Assembly: GCF_030440425.1 (NCBI RefSeq)
Contig: NZ_CP098023.1
Coordinates: 3,160,501 to 3,224,500 of the forward strand
Direction of reading: 5' to 3'
Source: Microbulbifer sp. MI-G
GTDB taxonomy: Bacteria; Pseudomonadota; Gammaproteobacteria; Pseudomonadales; Cellvibrionaceae
Length of the DNA stretch: 64,000 nucleotides
Part shown: in pieces, positions 8,853 to 16,789 of the stretch
How positions within the stretch are numbered: the first letter of the stretch is position 1
Layout: the number at the start of each line of letters is the position of its first letter
Notes under the pieces: model-generated
What the model saw: the letters and a program-made list of their open reading frames with translations, nothing else
Database searches by the model: none
Told to the model about the DNA's origin: nothing
Program-made: the position numbers and the translations under genes

Positions 8853-9040
8853 ATACAAAAATTGAAAACGGCTAACAATAAAAATAAATGGCCGTTGCAG
8901 GCCCTAAAACAACTCACAATAAGCGGGCAAAACACAATAACAATAATGGGGCGGTCGACAATAAGAGCAATGAGAGACCAAAACCGCAACAACAACAATA
9001 AATAATAAGAATAAATCCTAAAAAAGAAGAACAACAAGCG
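8853..9040 (+). ncRNA. crcZ: CrcZ-like Hfq/Crc decoy small RNA (3' end undetermined)
   Basis: Downstream of the sigma-54 promoter lies an A-rich stretch with no reading frame and at least four clusters of AAnAAnAA motifs: AACAATAA at 8874; overlapping AATAACAA/AACAATAA at 8936-8946; an unbroken series from 8988 to 9014 (AACAACAA, AATAATAA, AAGAATAA); and AAGAAGAA to AACAACAA at 9024-9037. In Pseudomonas, CrcZ is a sigma-54/CbrB-dependent RNA between cbrB and pcnB that titrates Hfq and Crc from such CA motifs on target mRNAs, relieving catabolite repression. Location, promoter and motif density all agree. The 5' end is inferred. The 3' end is unknown: CrcZ is about 400 nt, and the only T7 run (9463-9469) follows a weak 4-bp stem. 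Confidence 0.8.
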
Positions 9041-9969
9041 CGTTGAAACTGACTGAATTGTACCTGGGATAGGGTGTTTGCTTGACTGCAAATTGAGAGC
9101 GCAAGGAAGCCGCTACCTTCATAAAGAAAATAAGACTGATTCTCATTCGGTCGGGCAGTCACCAGTTGTTCTGAAGGTGTTCTGCCAGCCCCATTTCTCG
9201 CAAGAAGATCTTTCCTCCACCCCGTCTAACAGCAGCTTTCCCGATGAGTGCGCGCCACCATGCCATTGGGTTGTGTACCACCATTGCTGGATACCCAAGC
9301 CTATTGAACGGACTTTTATCGGGTTTTCTGGACCAGGTCTCAGGTCTTATGCCATTGACACGAGCGCCGCACCTACAGAGCAGGAACTCAGGGTACGCGG
9401 AGCTATCGGGCCCTTCTTCGTATGGCTGTCCCGCTTGCATTCAGCTCAGGTCGCCTGTCTAATTTTTTTGGCCTGTGGTGACATGCCACTGTTTATACGG
9501 TCGAGTGCGTATACAAAAGCAATGCCCATACGGTACAGCAACCCGGCATCGGGTGTGCTGACAGGAATCAAGTCTCAGTTTGCTGATACAGGCAAGCCTA
9601 TAAAAAATGCCTGTGCCTCTGGGATATTTTCCCATTGGCCAAGGAAGGATTTCCGGATTTTCCAAGCTGGAATAGTTCCCATTTTCATTGTCAAAATGCC
9701 CGGCACCCGCAGATTGAGGGCGCATTCCATGGGGTATGTTAGAATCGCGCCCGCAAATCCAGATCGCTGGAGACAGGTGCCACTTGAGCGCCTGAATTTG
9801 TACTTCAACCCTGGCCAGCCCGGGGCTACAGGACCAGCAGTATCCCCACCCCCCGGGTTCCTGGGTGGGAAAGCATGGGCACAGAGCCTGCCCCCACTGC
9901 CGTGTGGCCAAAGCGCAGCAGGGTTTTTCCGGTCATCCACGAATGGCAGCAGTCGAGACAGACAGCCGT
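9041..9969. other. 929-bp stretch between CrcZ-like motifs and pcnB, no recognisable gene
   Basis: Frames here are short, low in similarity to anything I know, and overlap each other on both strands. The first part may be the 3' portion of the small RNA. A T7 run at 9463-9469 after the 4-bp stem CAGG-TCG-CCTG is a weak terminator candidate. A strong GC hairpin without a T tract spans 9845-9869 (CCCACCC/GGGTGGG). TAGAAT at 9740-9745 may be part of a pcnB promoter, but the nearest -35-like box (TTGAGG, 9714) is 20 bp away. Confidence 0.5.
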
Positions 9970-11322
9970 ATGCTCAACAATTTGATTACTCGTATGAAGC
10001 GCTGGCGCAAGCCGGCCAAGCAAGGCCCCAGGGTCATCACCCGCAACAACCACAATATCTCACGGCAAAACATCAGCCGTGCAGCACTGACCGTTATGAA
10101 GCGCCTGCAGGACGCGGGTTACCAAGCCTTTATTGTCGGCGGCGGGGTGCGTGACCTGATTCTCGGCGGCCACCCCAAGGACTTTGACATCGCCACAGAT
10201 GCCACCCCGGAGCAGGCCAAGGTACTGTTTCGGGGCGCACGTATTGTGGGGCGGCGTTTCCGTATCCTGCATGCCCGTATTGGTCGCGAAGTCATAGAAG
10301 TGACCACTTTCCGCGGTCACCACACAGATGGTGAAGAGCACAATGCCCGGCAATCGGAGCACGGGATGCTGCTGCGAGACAATGTGTACGGAGATTTGGA
10401 AAGCGATGCCAAGCGCCGGGACTTTACCGTCAATGCCCTCTACTACACCACCAATGGCTTCGCCATCCACGATTACACCGGTGGTGTAGAGGATATTGAC
10501 AGGCGCCTGATCCGCATGATTGGCACACCAGTTACGCGCTATAAGGAAGACCCGGTGCGCATGCTGCGCGCGGTGCGCTTCGCCGCCAAACTGGACTTCA
10601 GCATAGAAAATAAAACTGCGGCCCCCCTGAAGGAGCTGGCACCACTACTGCGCAATATCGCCCCCGCCCGCCTCTTCGACGAAATGCTCAAACTGCTGAT
10701 GAGCGGCCAGGGTGAAAGTACCTTTGAACTGTTGCAACGCTACGAATTGTGGCCGCATCTGTTCCCGGACAATGCCGTCCAACTCGGCAACAGCCCCACG
10801 GCCCTGGCGCTGACCCGGCAAGCCCTGCGCAATACCGACCAGCGCATTTGCGCGGACATGCGGGTCACCCCTGCGTTTCTGTATGCAGCCCTGCTGTGGC
10901 CGGCGGTAAACGCGGAACAGCAGAAGCTGGTGGAGAAGGGAACGCCCCCGGTACCGGCACTGATCCAGGCTGCGCAAAAGATCACAAGTGCCCAGTTGGC
11001 ACACACCGCCATCCCGAAACGCTTCTCCATTCCCATGCGCGAAATCTGGGACCTGCAATACCGCCTGCCCCAGCGTAGTGGCAGCCGTGCCCTGCGCATG
11101 ATGGAACACCCCCGATTTCGCGCTGCCTACGACTTCCTGCTACTGCGCGAAGAGTGCGGTGAGATTGAGGCTGGACTCGGTCAGTGGTGGACCCAGTTCC
11201 AACAGGCCGATGACGAACAGCGCCAGCAAATGGTACGCAAACTGCAGCGCAGTGGCGGTAGCCGTCATCGCGGCCGCGGCTCCCGCGGTGGGCGCCACCG
11301 CAAACCACGAACAACCGGCTAG
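9970..11322 (+). CDS. pcnB: poly(A) polymerase I
   Basis: This is a 450-aa class II nucleotidyltransferase that adds 3' poly(A) tails to RNA and promotes decay. The catalytic head has the GG-G/S motif (FIVGGGVRDLILGG) and the metal-binding DFDIA, then the RRDFTVNALYY and DPVRMLRAVRFAAKL blocks. The C-terminus is strongly basic (RGRGSRGGRHRKPR), typical of PcnB rather than CCA-adding enzymes. The ATG at 9970 (MLNNLITRMK) gives the usual short basic N-terminus. ATG at 9943 is an alternative. The stop overlaps the folK GTG by one base (TAGTG). Confidence 0.94.
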   Translation: MLNNLITRMKRWRKPAKQGPRVITRNNHNISRQNISRAALTVMKRLQDAGYQAFIVGGGVRDLILGGHPKDFDIATDATPEQAKVLFRGARIVGRRFRILHARIGREVIEVTTFRGHHTDGEEHNARQSEHGMLLRDNVYGDLESDAKRRDFTVNALYYTTNGFAIHDYTGGVEDIDRRLIRMIGTPVTRYKEDPVRMLRAVRFAAKLDFSIENKTAAPLKELAPLLRNIAPARLFDEMLKLLMSGQGESTFELLQRYELWPHLFPDNAVQLGNSPTALALTRQALRNTDQRICADMRVTPAFLYAALLWPAVNAEQQKLVEKGTPPVPALIQAAQKITSAQLAHTAIPKRFSIPMREIWDLQYRLPQRSGSRALRMMEHPRFRAAYDFLLLREECGEIEAGLGQWWTQFQQADDEQRQQMVRKLQRSGGSRHRGRGSRGGRHRKPRTTG

Positions 11323-11795
11323 TGGACACTGTCTATCTCGGGCTCGGCAGCAACCTGGCGCAGCCCAGGAAACAACTGCGCAATGCCCTGGTGGCACTGG
11401 CTGATATGCCGCAAAGCCAACTGCTTCGCTGTTCCGGTTTCTATCGCAGCGCGCCCTTGGTCCAAGCGGGCAACCGGATTACATCAATGCGGTCGCAGAA
11501 TTGCGCACAGGGCTCTGCCCCTTTCACTACTCGACCAACTGCAGGCCATCGAGGCGACCCACGGGCGCGAGCGTTCCCTGCGCTGGGGGCGCGCACCCTG
11601 GATCTGGATATACTGCTGTTCGGCGAACAACACATTGACAGCCTGCGCCTGCAGGTGCCGCACCCCCGTATGTTCGAACGCAACTTTGTTCTGGTGCCGT
11701 TGGCCGAATTGTCACCCAATCTGCGACTCCCCACAGGGGAAACACTGGCACAGCTGCTGCAGTACTGCCCACACAATCGCCTGCAGAAAATCTGA
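11322..11795 (+). CDS. folK: HPPK (6-hydroxymethyl-dihydropterin pyrophosphokinase) with internal frame disruptions
   Basis: This folate-pathway kinase runs from a GTG start at 11322 (YLGLGSNL) to NRLQKI. The ends are normal, including the catalytic DLD (RTLDLDILLFG), but the middle of the frame is nonsense. Reading other frames restores conserved sequence: from about 11460 GPSGQPDYINAVAELRTGL, then from about 11517 PLSLLDQLQAIEATHGRERS to LRWG, and after about 11588 ARTLDLD in the original frame. Three single-base losses (near 11459, 11511-11517 and 11585) would explain this, and they sum to three, restoring the frame. Repaired, it would be 158 aa, close to E. coli FolK. Sequencing or assembly errors are the likelier cause; the alternative is a degraded gene. 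Confidence 0.82.
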   Translation: MDTVYLGLGSNLAQPRKQLRNALVALADMPQSQLLRCSGFYRSAPLVQAGNRITSMRSQNCAQGSAPFTTRPTAGHRGDPRARAFPALGARTLDLDILLFGEQHIDSLRLQVPHPRMFERNFVLVPLAELSPNLRLPTGETLAQLLQYCPHNRLQKI

Positions 11796-11903
11796 TCGAG
11801 CACCCCAACTCCTGAAAAGTACTCGACTGCGCGCCCCACTTGATAGTACTTTTGCGCCTGTAGCCCACCGGGGGAAGACGTCCCAGCCTTAGGAATCATA
11901 TAC

Positions 11904-12587
11904 GTGGTTATCGAAAACAGCGAAACGCCGGGTGAGTTCAGCCTGCCGGGCAAGCCATTGCCCAAGTTTATCGCCGTAGAAGGCAATATCGGCGTGGGTA
12001 AAACCACGCTTGCGAAGAAGCTGGCCGCCACCTTCAATTATGACACCCTGCTGGAGCGGCCGGAGGAAAACCCTTTCCTCGCACGTTTCTACCGCGATCC
12101 CAAAGGTGCGGCCCTGCCGACCCAGCTGCACTTTCTTCTGCAGCGCTCCCAGCAAATCCAGGCGTTGCGGCAGAACGACCTCTTTGAACCGGTCCGGGTA
12201 GCGGATTTCCTGATTGAAAAAGACCAGCTGTTTGCCCAGGTGACCCTGGATAAAAATGAACTCGCACTCTACCAGCAGGTATTCCGGCACCTCACTCTGG
12301 AAGCACCCAGACCGGACCTGGTGATCTACCTGCAAGCGCCCCTGGAGGTACTGCAAACCCGTATCCGCAACCGCGGTATCCCCGCAGAGCGCGCCATCGG
12401 CAACGAATACCTGGCCACCCTCAACGAAGCCTATACCCGCTTTTTCCACCACTACGACAGGGCGCCTCTGCTTATTGTCAACAGTGAGGAAATCGATTTT
12501 GCCAATCACCCAGAAGATTACCGCCAGCTGGTCGAGTACCTGCTCACTGTCACCAACGGCCGACACTATTACAATCCGGGGAGTTAA
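11904..12587 (+). CDS. deoxynucleoside (dA/dG) kinase family protein
   Basis: This is a 227-aa kinase of the dNK family, phosphorylating deoxynucleosides for salvage. The P-loop GNIGVGKTT lies at residues about 27-35. The substrate-site block ERPEENPFL follows, then FLIEKDQLFA and a lid with arginines (RIRNRGIPAER). The GTG start at 11904 follows AGGA with 9-bp spacing. Placement between folK and panB is common in gammaproteobacteria. Substrate preference cannot be read from sequence. Confidence 0.87.
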   Translation: MVIENSETPGEFSLPGKPLPKFIAVEGNIGVGKTTLAKKLAATFNYDTLLERPEENPFLARFYRDPKGAALPTQLHFLLQRSQQIQALRQNDLFEPVRVADFLIEKDQLFAQVTLDKNELALYQQVFRHLTLEAPRPDLVIYLQAPLEVLQTRIRNRGIPAERAIGNEYLATLNEAYTRFFHHYDRAPLLIVNSEEIDFANHPEDYRQLVEYLLTVTNGRHYYNPGS

Positions 12588-12592
12588 GGCTT

Positions 12593-13405
12593 ATGTATGC
12601 ATCCTTTGAATTAGAACGGCTCGTCACAGCTCAGACCCTGCGCAAAAAGAAAGAACAGGGAGAGAAATTTACTGTCGTTGCACTCTATGACGCCCCCATG
12701 GCCACCATGGCCCAAAGGACCGGTGTTGAGGCGGTACTGGTGGGGGATTCCCTCGGCATGACCGTACTCGGCTATGACAGTACCGTACCGGTGACCATGG
12801 AGCAGATGATCTACCATGTGGAAGCGGTGGCACGGGGCAACAAGAAGTCCCTGATTATGGGTGACATGCCGTTTATGACCTACGCCACACCAGAGCAGGC
12901 CATCGCCAACGCCACCCGTATCATGCAGGCTGGTGCCCATATGGTAAAAATTGAGGGTGGCGCCTGGCTTACCGAAACCGTGAAGATGCTCACTGACCGC
13001 GGTATTCCGGTTTGTGCCCACCTGGGCCTAACCCCACAGTCTGTACACAAATTGGGGGGCTACCGGGTGCAGGGGCGCGACGCCGAACACGCCAAACAAA
13101 TCCTGGATGATGCCATCCAACTGGACCAGGCCGGTGCCGACCTGCTGGTACTCGAGTGTGTTCCCGCAACCCTGGCCAAAAACATCACCGAATCGGTTGC
13201 CATGCCCACCATTGGTATCGGTGCCGGACGCAACACCGACGCCCAGGTGCTGGTTATCAACGATATTCTCGGCCTCACCGAGCAACCGCCAAAATTCTCC
13301 AAAAACTTTCTGGTGGAAGCTGAGGATATTCCCGGTGCACTGCGCAAATACGCAGAAGACGTCAAACTCGGCCTCTTTCCCGGCGACCCGCACATCCTCA
13401 AATAA
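12593..13405 (+). CDS. panB: 3-methyl-2-oxobutanoate hydroxymethyltransferase (ketopantoate synthesis)
   Basis: PanB (270 aa) transfers a hydroxymethyl group from methylene-tetrahydrofolate to 2-oxoisovalerate, the first step to pantothenate. The TIM barrel shows LVGDSLGMTVLGY, the metal-site GDMPF, KIEGG, HLGLTPQS and GIGAGRNTDAQVLV. It starts 5 bp after the kinase stop, with a purine-rich GGGGAG upstream, so it is cotranscribed with the folK group. The usual next gene, panC, is absent here: the plus-strand run ends and a convergent zntB follows. Confidence 0.95.
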   Translation: MYASFELERLVTAQTLRKKKEQGEKFTVVALYDAPMATMAQRTGVEAVLVGDSLGMTVLGYDSTVPVTMEQMIYHVEAVARGNKKSLIMGDMPFMTYATPEQAIANATRIMQAGAHMVKIEGGAWLTETVKMLTDRGIPVCAHLGLTPQSVHKLGGYRVQGRDAEHAKQILDDAIQLDQAGADLLVLECVPATLAKNITESVAMPTIGIGAGRNTDAQVLVINDILGLTEQPPKFSKNFLVEAEDIPGALRKYAEDVKLGLFPGDPHILK

Positions 13406-13639
13406 AACGGCGGGAATGACCTCCGGACCTGGGCATCGCCACAGTGCCCATCGGCTTGAGCCGGGACCCGCCGGGTTCAGCGCCCTGCGGGCAGCCTGTC
13501 TGTTTGAAAAATTCCTGCCCCCGCCAGCCAGTATCATCCTCTGGAGTAAGGCATTTTCGGCATCCCGGCTGAAACCGGGCCCCAGGCTGGTGGTGACAAC
13601 CTTTACCCCCACGGTGCGCCGACTTCCGTGTAAGAAGTG

Positions 13640-14608
13640 CTACAGCCATTTCTTCCAGTGAAAGAAAACTAATTGCCCCGCAAGGGCCACCACCAGTAAA
13701 ACACAGAAAGCGATAAAACCACCGGCGGATTCTTCCCAGGGAATACCGCCGACATTGATACCAAACAGGCTGGTCAAAAATCCCAGGGGCAGGAATATAG
13801 CGGCGACTACAGACAATACGTACATGCGGCTGTTGAGCTGGTCGGAATTGCGGCTCAGAAGTTCCTCCTGGGCAATCGCAGCGCGCTCGCGCACGGTATC
13901 GATATCATCGATATTCCGCTGCAGGCGCTCGTTGACATCACCCAATAAAGCATGGCTCTCCTTGTCGAACCAGGGCATAGATTCCTGCTGCATGCGCGAC
14001 AGTACCTCTCTTTGCAGGCACAGGTAACGGCGCAGTGCAATCGTTCTCTTGCGAAACTGCACCAGGTTCACTCCCAGGCCCTCCCCTCCGCGCTCCAGAA
14101 GCTGGTCTTCCAGGTCATCCACCCCCTCTTCAAACTCCTCGGCCCGGTCACTCATACGCAATACCAGTAAATCCGCCAGGGAGACCACCAGCGCGGCGGC
14201 ACCCCGGGGGCCACAGCCATTCTCCAAACGGGCTATCAGGTCCTCCTCTGCCAGCAGGCGCCGTTTGCCGGTACTGATAACGCGATTTTCCTCTACCCAT
14301 ACTCGGATCGAGACCCGGTCCTCCCGGCGCGACTTGTGTTTTGGGTCCACCCCGCACAGGGCCAGGAAGAGCCCGTCATCCACTCTGAGAGTGCGGGGCC
14401 GCATCGGTCGCGCCAGCAGGGCTTCCACCACGATTTGCGCCAGCCCGCTGTCAGTGCGTATCCATTGCACGACCGCTTCCTCAGCACGATCAAAGTGGAG
14501 CCACAGCACTCCCTGGCCAGGATGCCAGGCCTCCACTTCAGGCCAGGTCATTTCCCGCCCTGAGCCCTTTCGATCAAGCAGGGTTGCATGAACTTGTTCC
14601 GCTTCCAC
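13640..14608 (-). CDS. zntB: ZntB/CorA family metal-ion transporter
   Basis: This is a 322-aa CorA-superfamily protein with a long cytoplasmic N-terminal domain, a coiled-coil stalk rich in charged residues (about 150-260) and two C-terminal membrane helices around the signature GINVGGIP. GIN with that loop is typical of ZntB zinc transporters rather than GMN-only CorA. The chosen start is GTG at 14608 (VEAEQVHATLLD); a TTG at 14662 would add 18 residues. It converges with panB. A decayed fragment of a second copy lies about 1 kb upstream. Confidence 0.87.
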   Translation of the reverse strand: MEAEQVHATLLDRKGSGREMTWPEVEAWHPGQGVLWLHFDRAEEAVVQWIRTDSGLAQIVVEALLARPMRPRTLRVDDGLFLALCGVDPKHKSRREDRVSIRVWVEENRVISTGKRRLLAEEDLIARLENGCGPRGAAALVVSLADLLVLRMSDRAEEFEEGVDDLEDQLLERGGEGLGVNLVQFRKRTIALRRYLCLQREVLSRMQQESMPWFDKESHALLGDVNERLQRNIDDIDTVRERAAIAQEELLSRNSDQLNSRMYVLSVVAAIFLPLGFLTSLFGINVGGIPWEESAGGFIAFCVLLVVALAGQLVFFHWKKWL

Positions 14609-15631
14609 TGGTATATGCCTGCCTTCACAACGCCTCCCAAGACTGCGCACACCTGAGGGCAAGCGTTAGATTGTTTTCATCCAGCGCCATTTTGTTCCAG
14701 TGCCGCCAAACGTGATATCCGTTGGAGCCGGAGTGGCTCCAGCGGCTTCGTCACAGCCGCAGGTTGCTACCGGTCCTGCCCATAGAGGTATGATTGGAAC
14801 TCAGAGATACCCTTTGGACACCACTGTAATCCGGCCCTGAAAATCTTTATAAACACTTGACCAGATGCTATGTCGACTGCTTGGCCAGGGTGAGCAAATA
14901 AGCGTCAAAATTTCACGCTGAAGCCAATCGGTGATCTGTTGTTGATGGAGAGGATCACAGCTCAATACAAAGGCGGGCCGGGGAATATAGGGCTGGCAAG
15001 TGAGACCCGATAGAAACACCTTAAGTTCCGGGCTTAGCAACTGATGGATTTCAGCAGGAACCAGCTCCTCAGGTATGCTATTACCTTCCGGTTCGCTGCT
15101 GTTACAGTTTCCTGACTGGCTTATATGTACCCAATGAGGAATGTATACAAACCTCTGGATTATTAAAATACCGTTTAAAACGCTGCGGGCATATGGCACA
15201 CATTCTGTTGCGTAACGGTTCTTTCTATTTTTTTCTATAGTGGTTCTTGCAATTTGTACCCGAAATGGAAATGGGCATCTCGGCTTTATTGGGAGGTGAT
15301 TCCGGCTCTGGCAGAAGGCGTTCACCACATCAGCTTATAGTGTTCCTGGGTATTGCAACCATCCTGATTGCGGAGGGAGGGGGATATCCCTCAATCAAGA
15401 AACAAGCTGGCCATCACCGGAGTAAAGGGTATGGTTAGCTTTGACTTCACTGGTAATGCCAACTGCATACTATCGGTTGCTACAAAGCCACCATCGACCA
15501 TTGCGCAACTTTAGCCACCACCGTATTCAAACAGACACTGGCTGTCTCGCTCTCCGCCAAAGACGCATCGCGCCCGGGAGAGGACTAGTCCTGAATCCGT
15601 CAGTGACCATTGAGGGAAGGTATAAAAAGTG
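14609..15631. other. gene-poor stretch with a stem-loop and one doubtful frame
   Basis: This is about 1 kb of lower GC than its flanks. A perfect stem-loop TGGAGCC-N5-GGCTCCA lies at 14723-14741, without a T tract. A minus-strand frame (14801-15328, 175 codons) has a plausible-looking second half (LLSPELKVFLSGL, SCDPLHQQQITDWLQ) but no recognised domain and no clear ribosome-binding site. It may be part of a degraded gene. Nothing else is recognised. Confidence 0.4.
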
Positions 15632-16015
15632 TTGATAGCCAAGACCCGAACTGTTCCTAGGATGTTTTCTGCCCAGGTTTCAGTTTTCACGGGGAATTGA
15701 TACATCGATTGCTAAACTGGTGGAAACCCCAAATCCAGAACTTCTCCCAGACAATCACTGTACGCCCGCGCATAGTATCGACACTATCAGCAGACCGCTG
15801 CAGACGCTCATTGACATCGCCCAATCAAAATGGATCTCCTTGCCGAATACAGAATGCGGGCTTCTGTGGTATGCACATCAGAATCTCTTTTCAAAGAGAG
15901 AGGTTATGGCGCGGTGCAATCGTTTTACTGCCTCATTACACCAATTTCACGCCTTTGCTTAAAAACTGAGCTGCCCTGTCATCCACGCTTTTTCAAACGC
16001 CTCAAGCCCGTCGCC
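15632..16015 (-). pseudogene. decayed second zntB fragment
   Basis: Bases about 15699-16015 align by eye with the zntB stalk region at about 13820-14150 on the same strand. Shared blocks include GCTGCAG-CGCTC-TTGACATC-CCCAAT, TCTCCTTG, GCGG-GCAATCGTT and GTCATCCAC followed by TTCAAAC-CCTC--GCCCG. Weaker similarity extends left to about 15632. The copy covers roughly ZntB residues 150-260, with many substitutions and indels and no open frame. It abuts and slightly overlaps the 3' end of the next membrane-protein gene. Confidence 0.72.
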
Positions 16016-16655
16016 CGTCCGCAGTACGGGTAAACAACGGACGCGCACTCAAAAGGGAAAATACCGAAATAGCCAACAGCAGATGGAACCAGTTGGTGCG
16101 CGCCAGGCCCAGCAGCTGCCTGGCACCGGTGCCGACAAACAATACGTTAACAGCCACCAGTACAGCGCCGCCACCCAGCACGAAAGCCTGTTTGCGGCTC
16201 AGCCGGCGCGGTGAAACCCATTCCAGTAACGCCACCAGCAGCCACAGCAGCAGGCCCAGTGTCGAGTACAGATCGACTACCCACCGGGGCGCCAGCAGGC
16301 CGCTTTCTCCGAGACTGATCGATGATGCGAGGACCACCGCCACCACCACATAAGCCGGCGCGCGACTGTCTGCTCCCCAGCGCAAACCCAGCCGCACCCA
16401 GAGCAGGCCGATGCCGATGAGCAGGAAAGCGGCGTAGCCAGAGAGACGGGTCAGTGCCCGGTGCAGTTCAGTCACGCCGGGGTCTATACCGTAGCGGTAG
16501 GCGCCCGCGATTGCGGCGAGGGCAATAAAGGCAAGAGCAGCAACCAGCATCAGGGCCGCCGACTGAAATTGCGCGCGGGTCAAATACCAATACTGATTGG
16601 CAAGCAACAGGGCAGTGAGACCGAGCATCAGGTCCAGAAGCCAAAGATTGTGCAC
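16002..16655 (-). CDS. hypothetical seven-helix membrane protein
   Basis: This is a 217-aa very hydrophobic protein with about seven membrane segments separated by short arginine-rich loops. The GTG at 16655 (VHNLWLLDLMLGL) is preceded by GGGAGG with a 6-bp spacer, which decides the start; the frame is open for 19 further codons. I do not recognise the family. Conserved-looking features are the N-terminal NQYWYL and TELHRALTRLSG. It lies downstream of the pnp terminator and so is separately expressed. Its last codons run into the decayed zntB fragment. Confidence 0.65.
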   Translation of the reverse strand: MHNLWLLDLMLGLTALLLANQYWYLTRAQFQSAALMLVAALAFIALAAIAGAYRYGIDPGVTELHRALTRLSGYAAFLLIGIGLLWVRLGLRWGADSRAPAYVVVAVVLASSISLGESGLLAPRWVVDLYSTLGLLLWLLVALLEWVSPRRLSRKQAFVLGGGAVLVAVNVLFVGTGARQLLGLARTNWFHLLLAISVFSLLSARPLFTRTADGRRA

Positions 16656-16743
16656 GGTTAGCCTCCCTGTTTTTGCCCAGATTCTAGCTGAAAATCTCTG
16701 GGCACGGACCATGCCCCGGCCCTTCCCCCTGTATCAAAAGCCA

Positions 16744-16769
16744 TAAAAAAACCCGGCACAAGGCCGGGT
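16744..16769 (-). terminator. intrinsic terminator of pnp
   Basis: On the minus strand, ACCCGGC-N5-GCCGGGT is followed directly by seven T residues, 21 bp after the pnp stop. It closes the long translation operon. Confidence 0.93.
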
Positions 16770-16789
16770 TCCCTGCGAGCTTTGCAGAC

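Noticed and set aside
9159..9440. 93-codon minus-strand frame after the CrcZ-like RNA
   Set aside because: No recognisable motif or ribosome-binding site; likely noise in non-coding DNA.
9078..10154. 358-codon plus-strand frame in the region between the CrcZ-like RNA and pcnB
   Set aside because: No domain, odd composition and it overlaps the start of pcnB in another frame.
13406..13639. Possible terminator or gene between panB and zntB
   Set aside because: CGGCGGG near 13409 and CCCGCCG near 13465 could pair but with a very long loop and no T tract; no gene seen.
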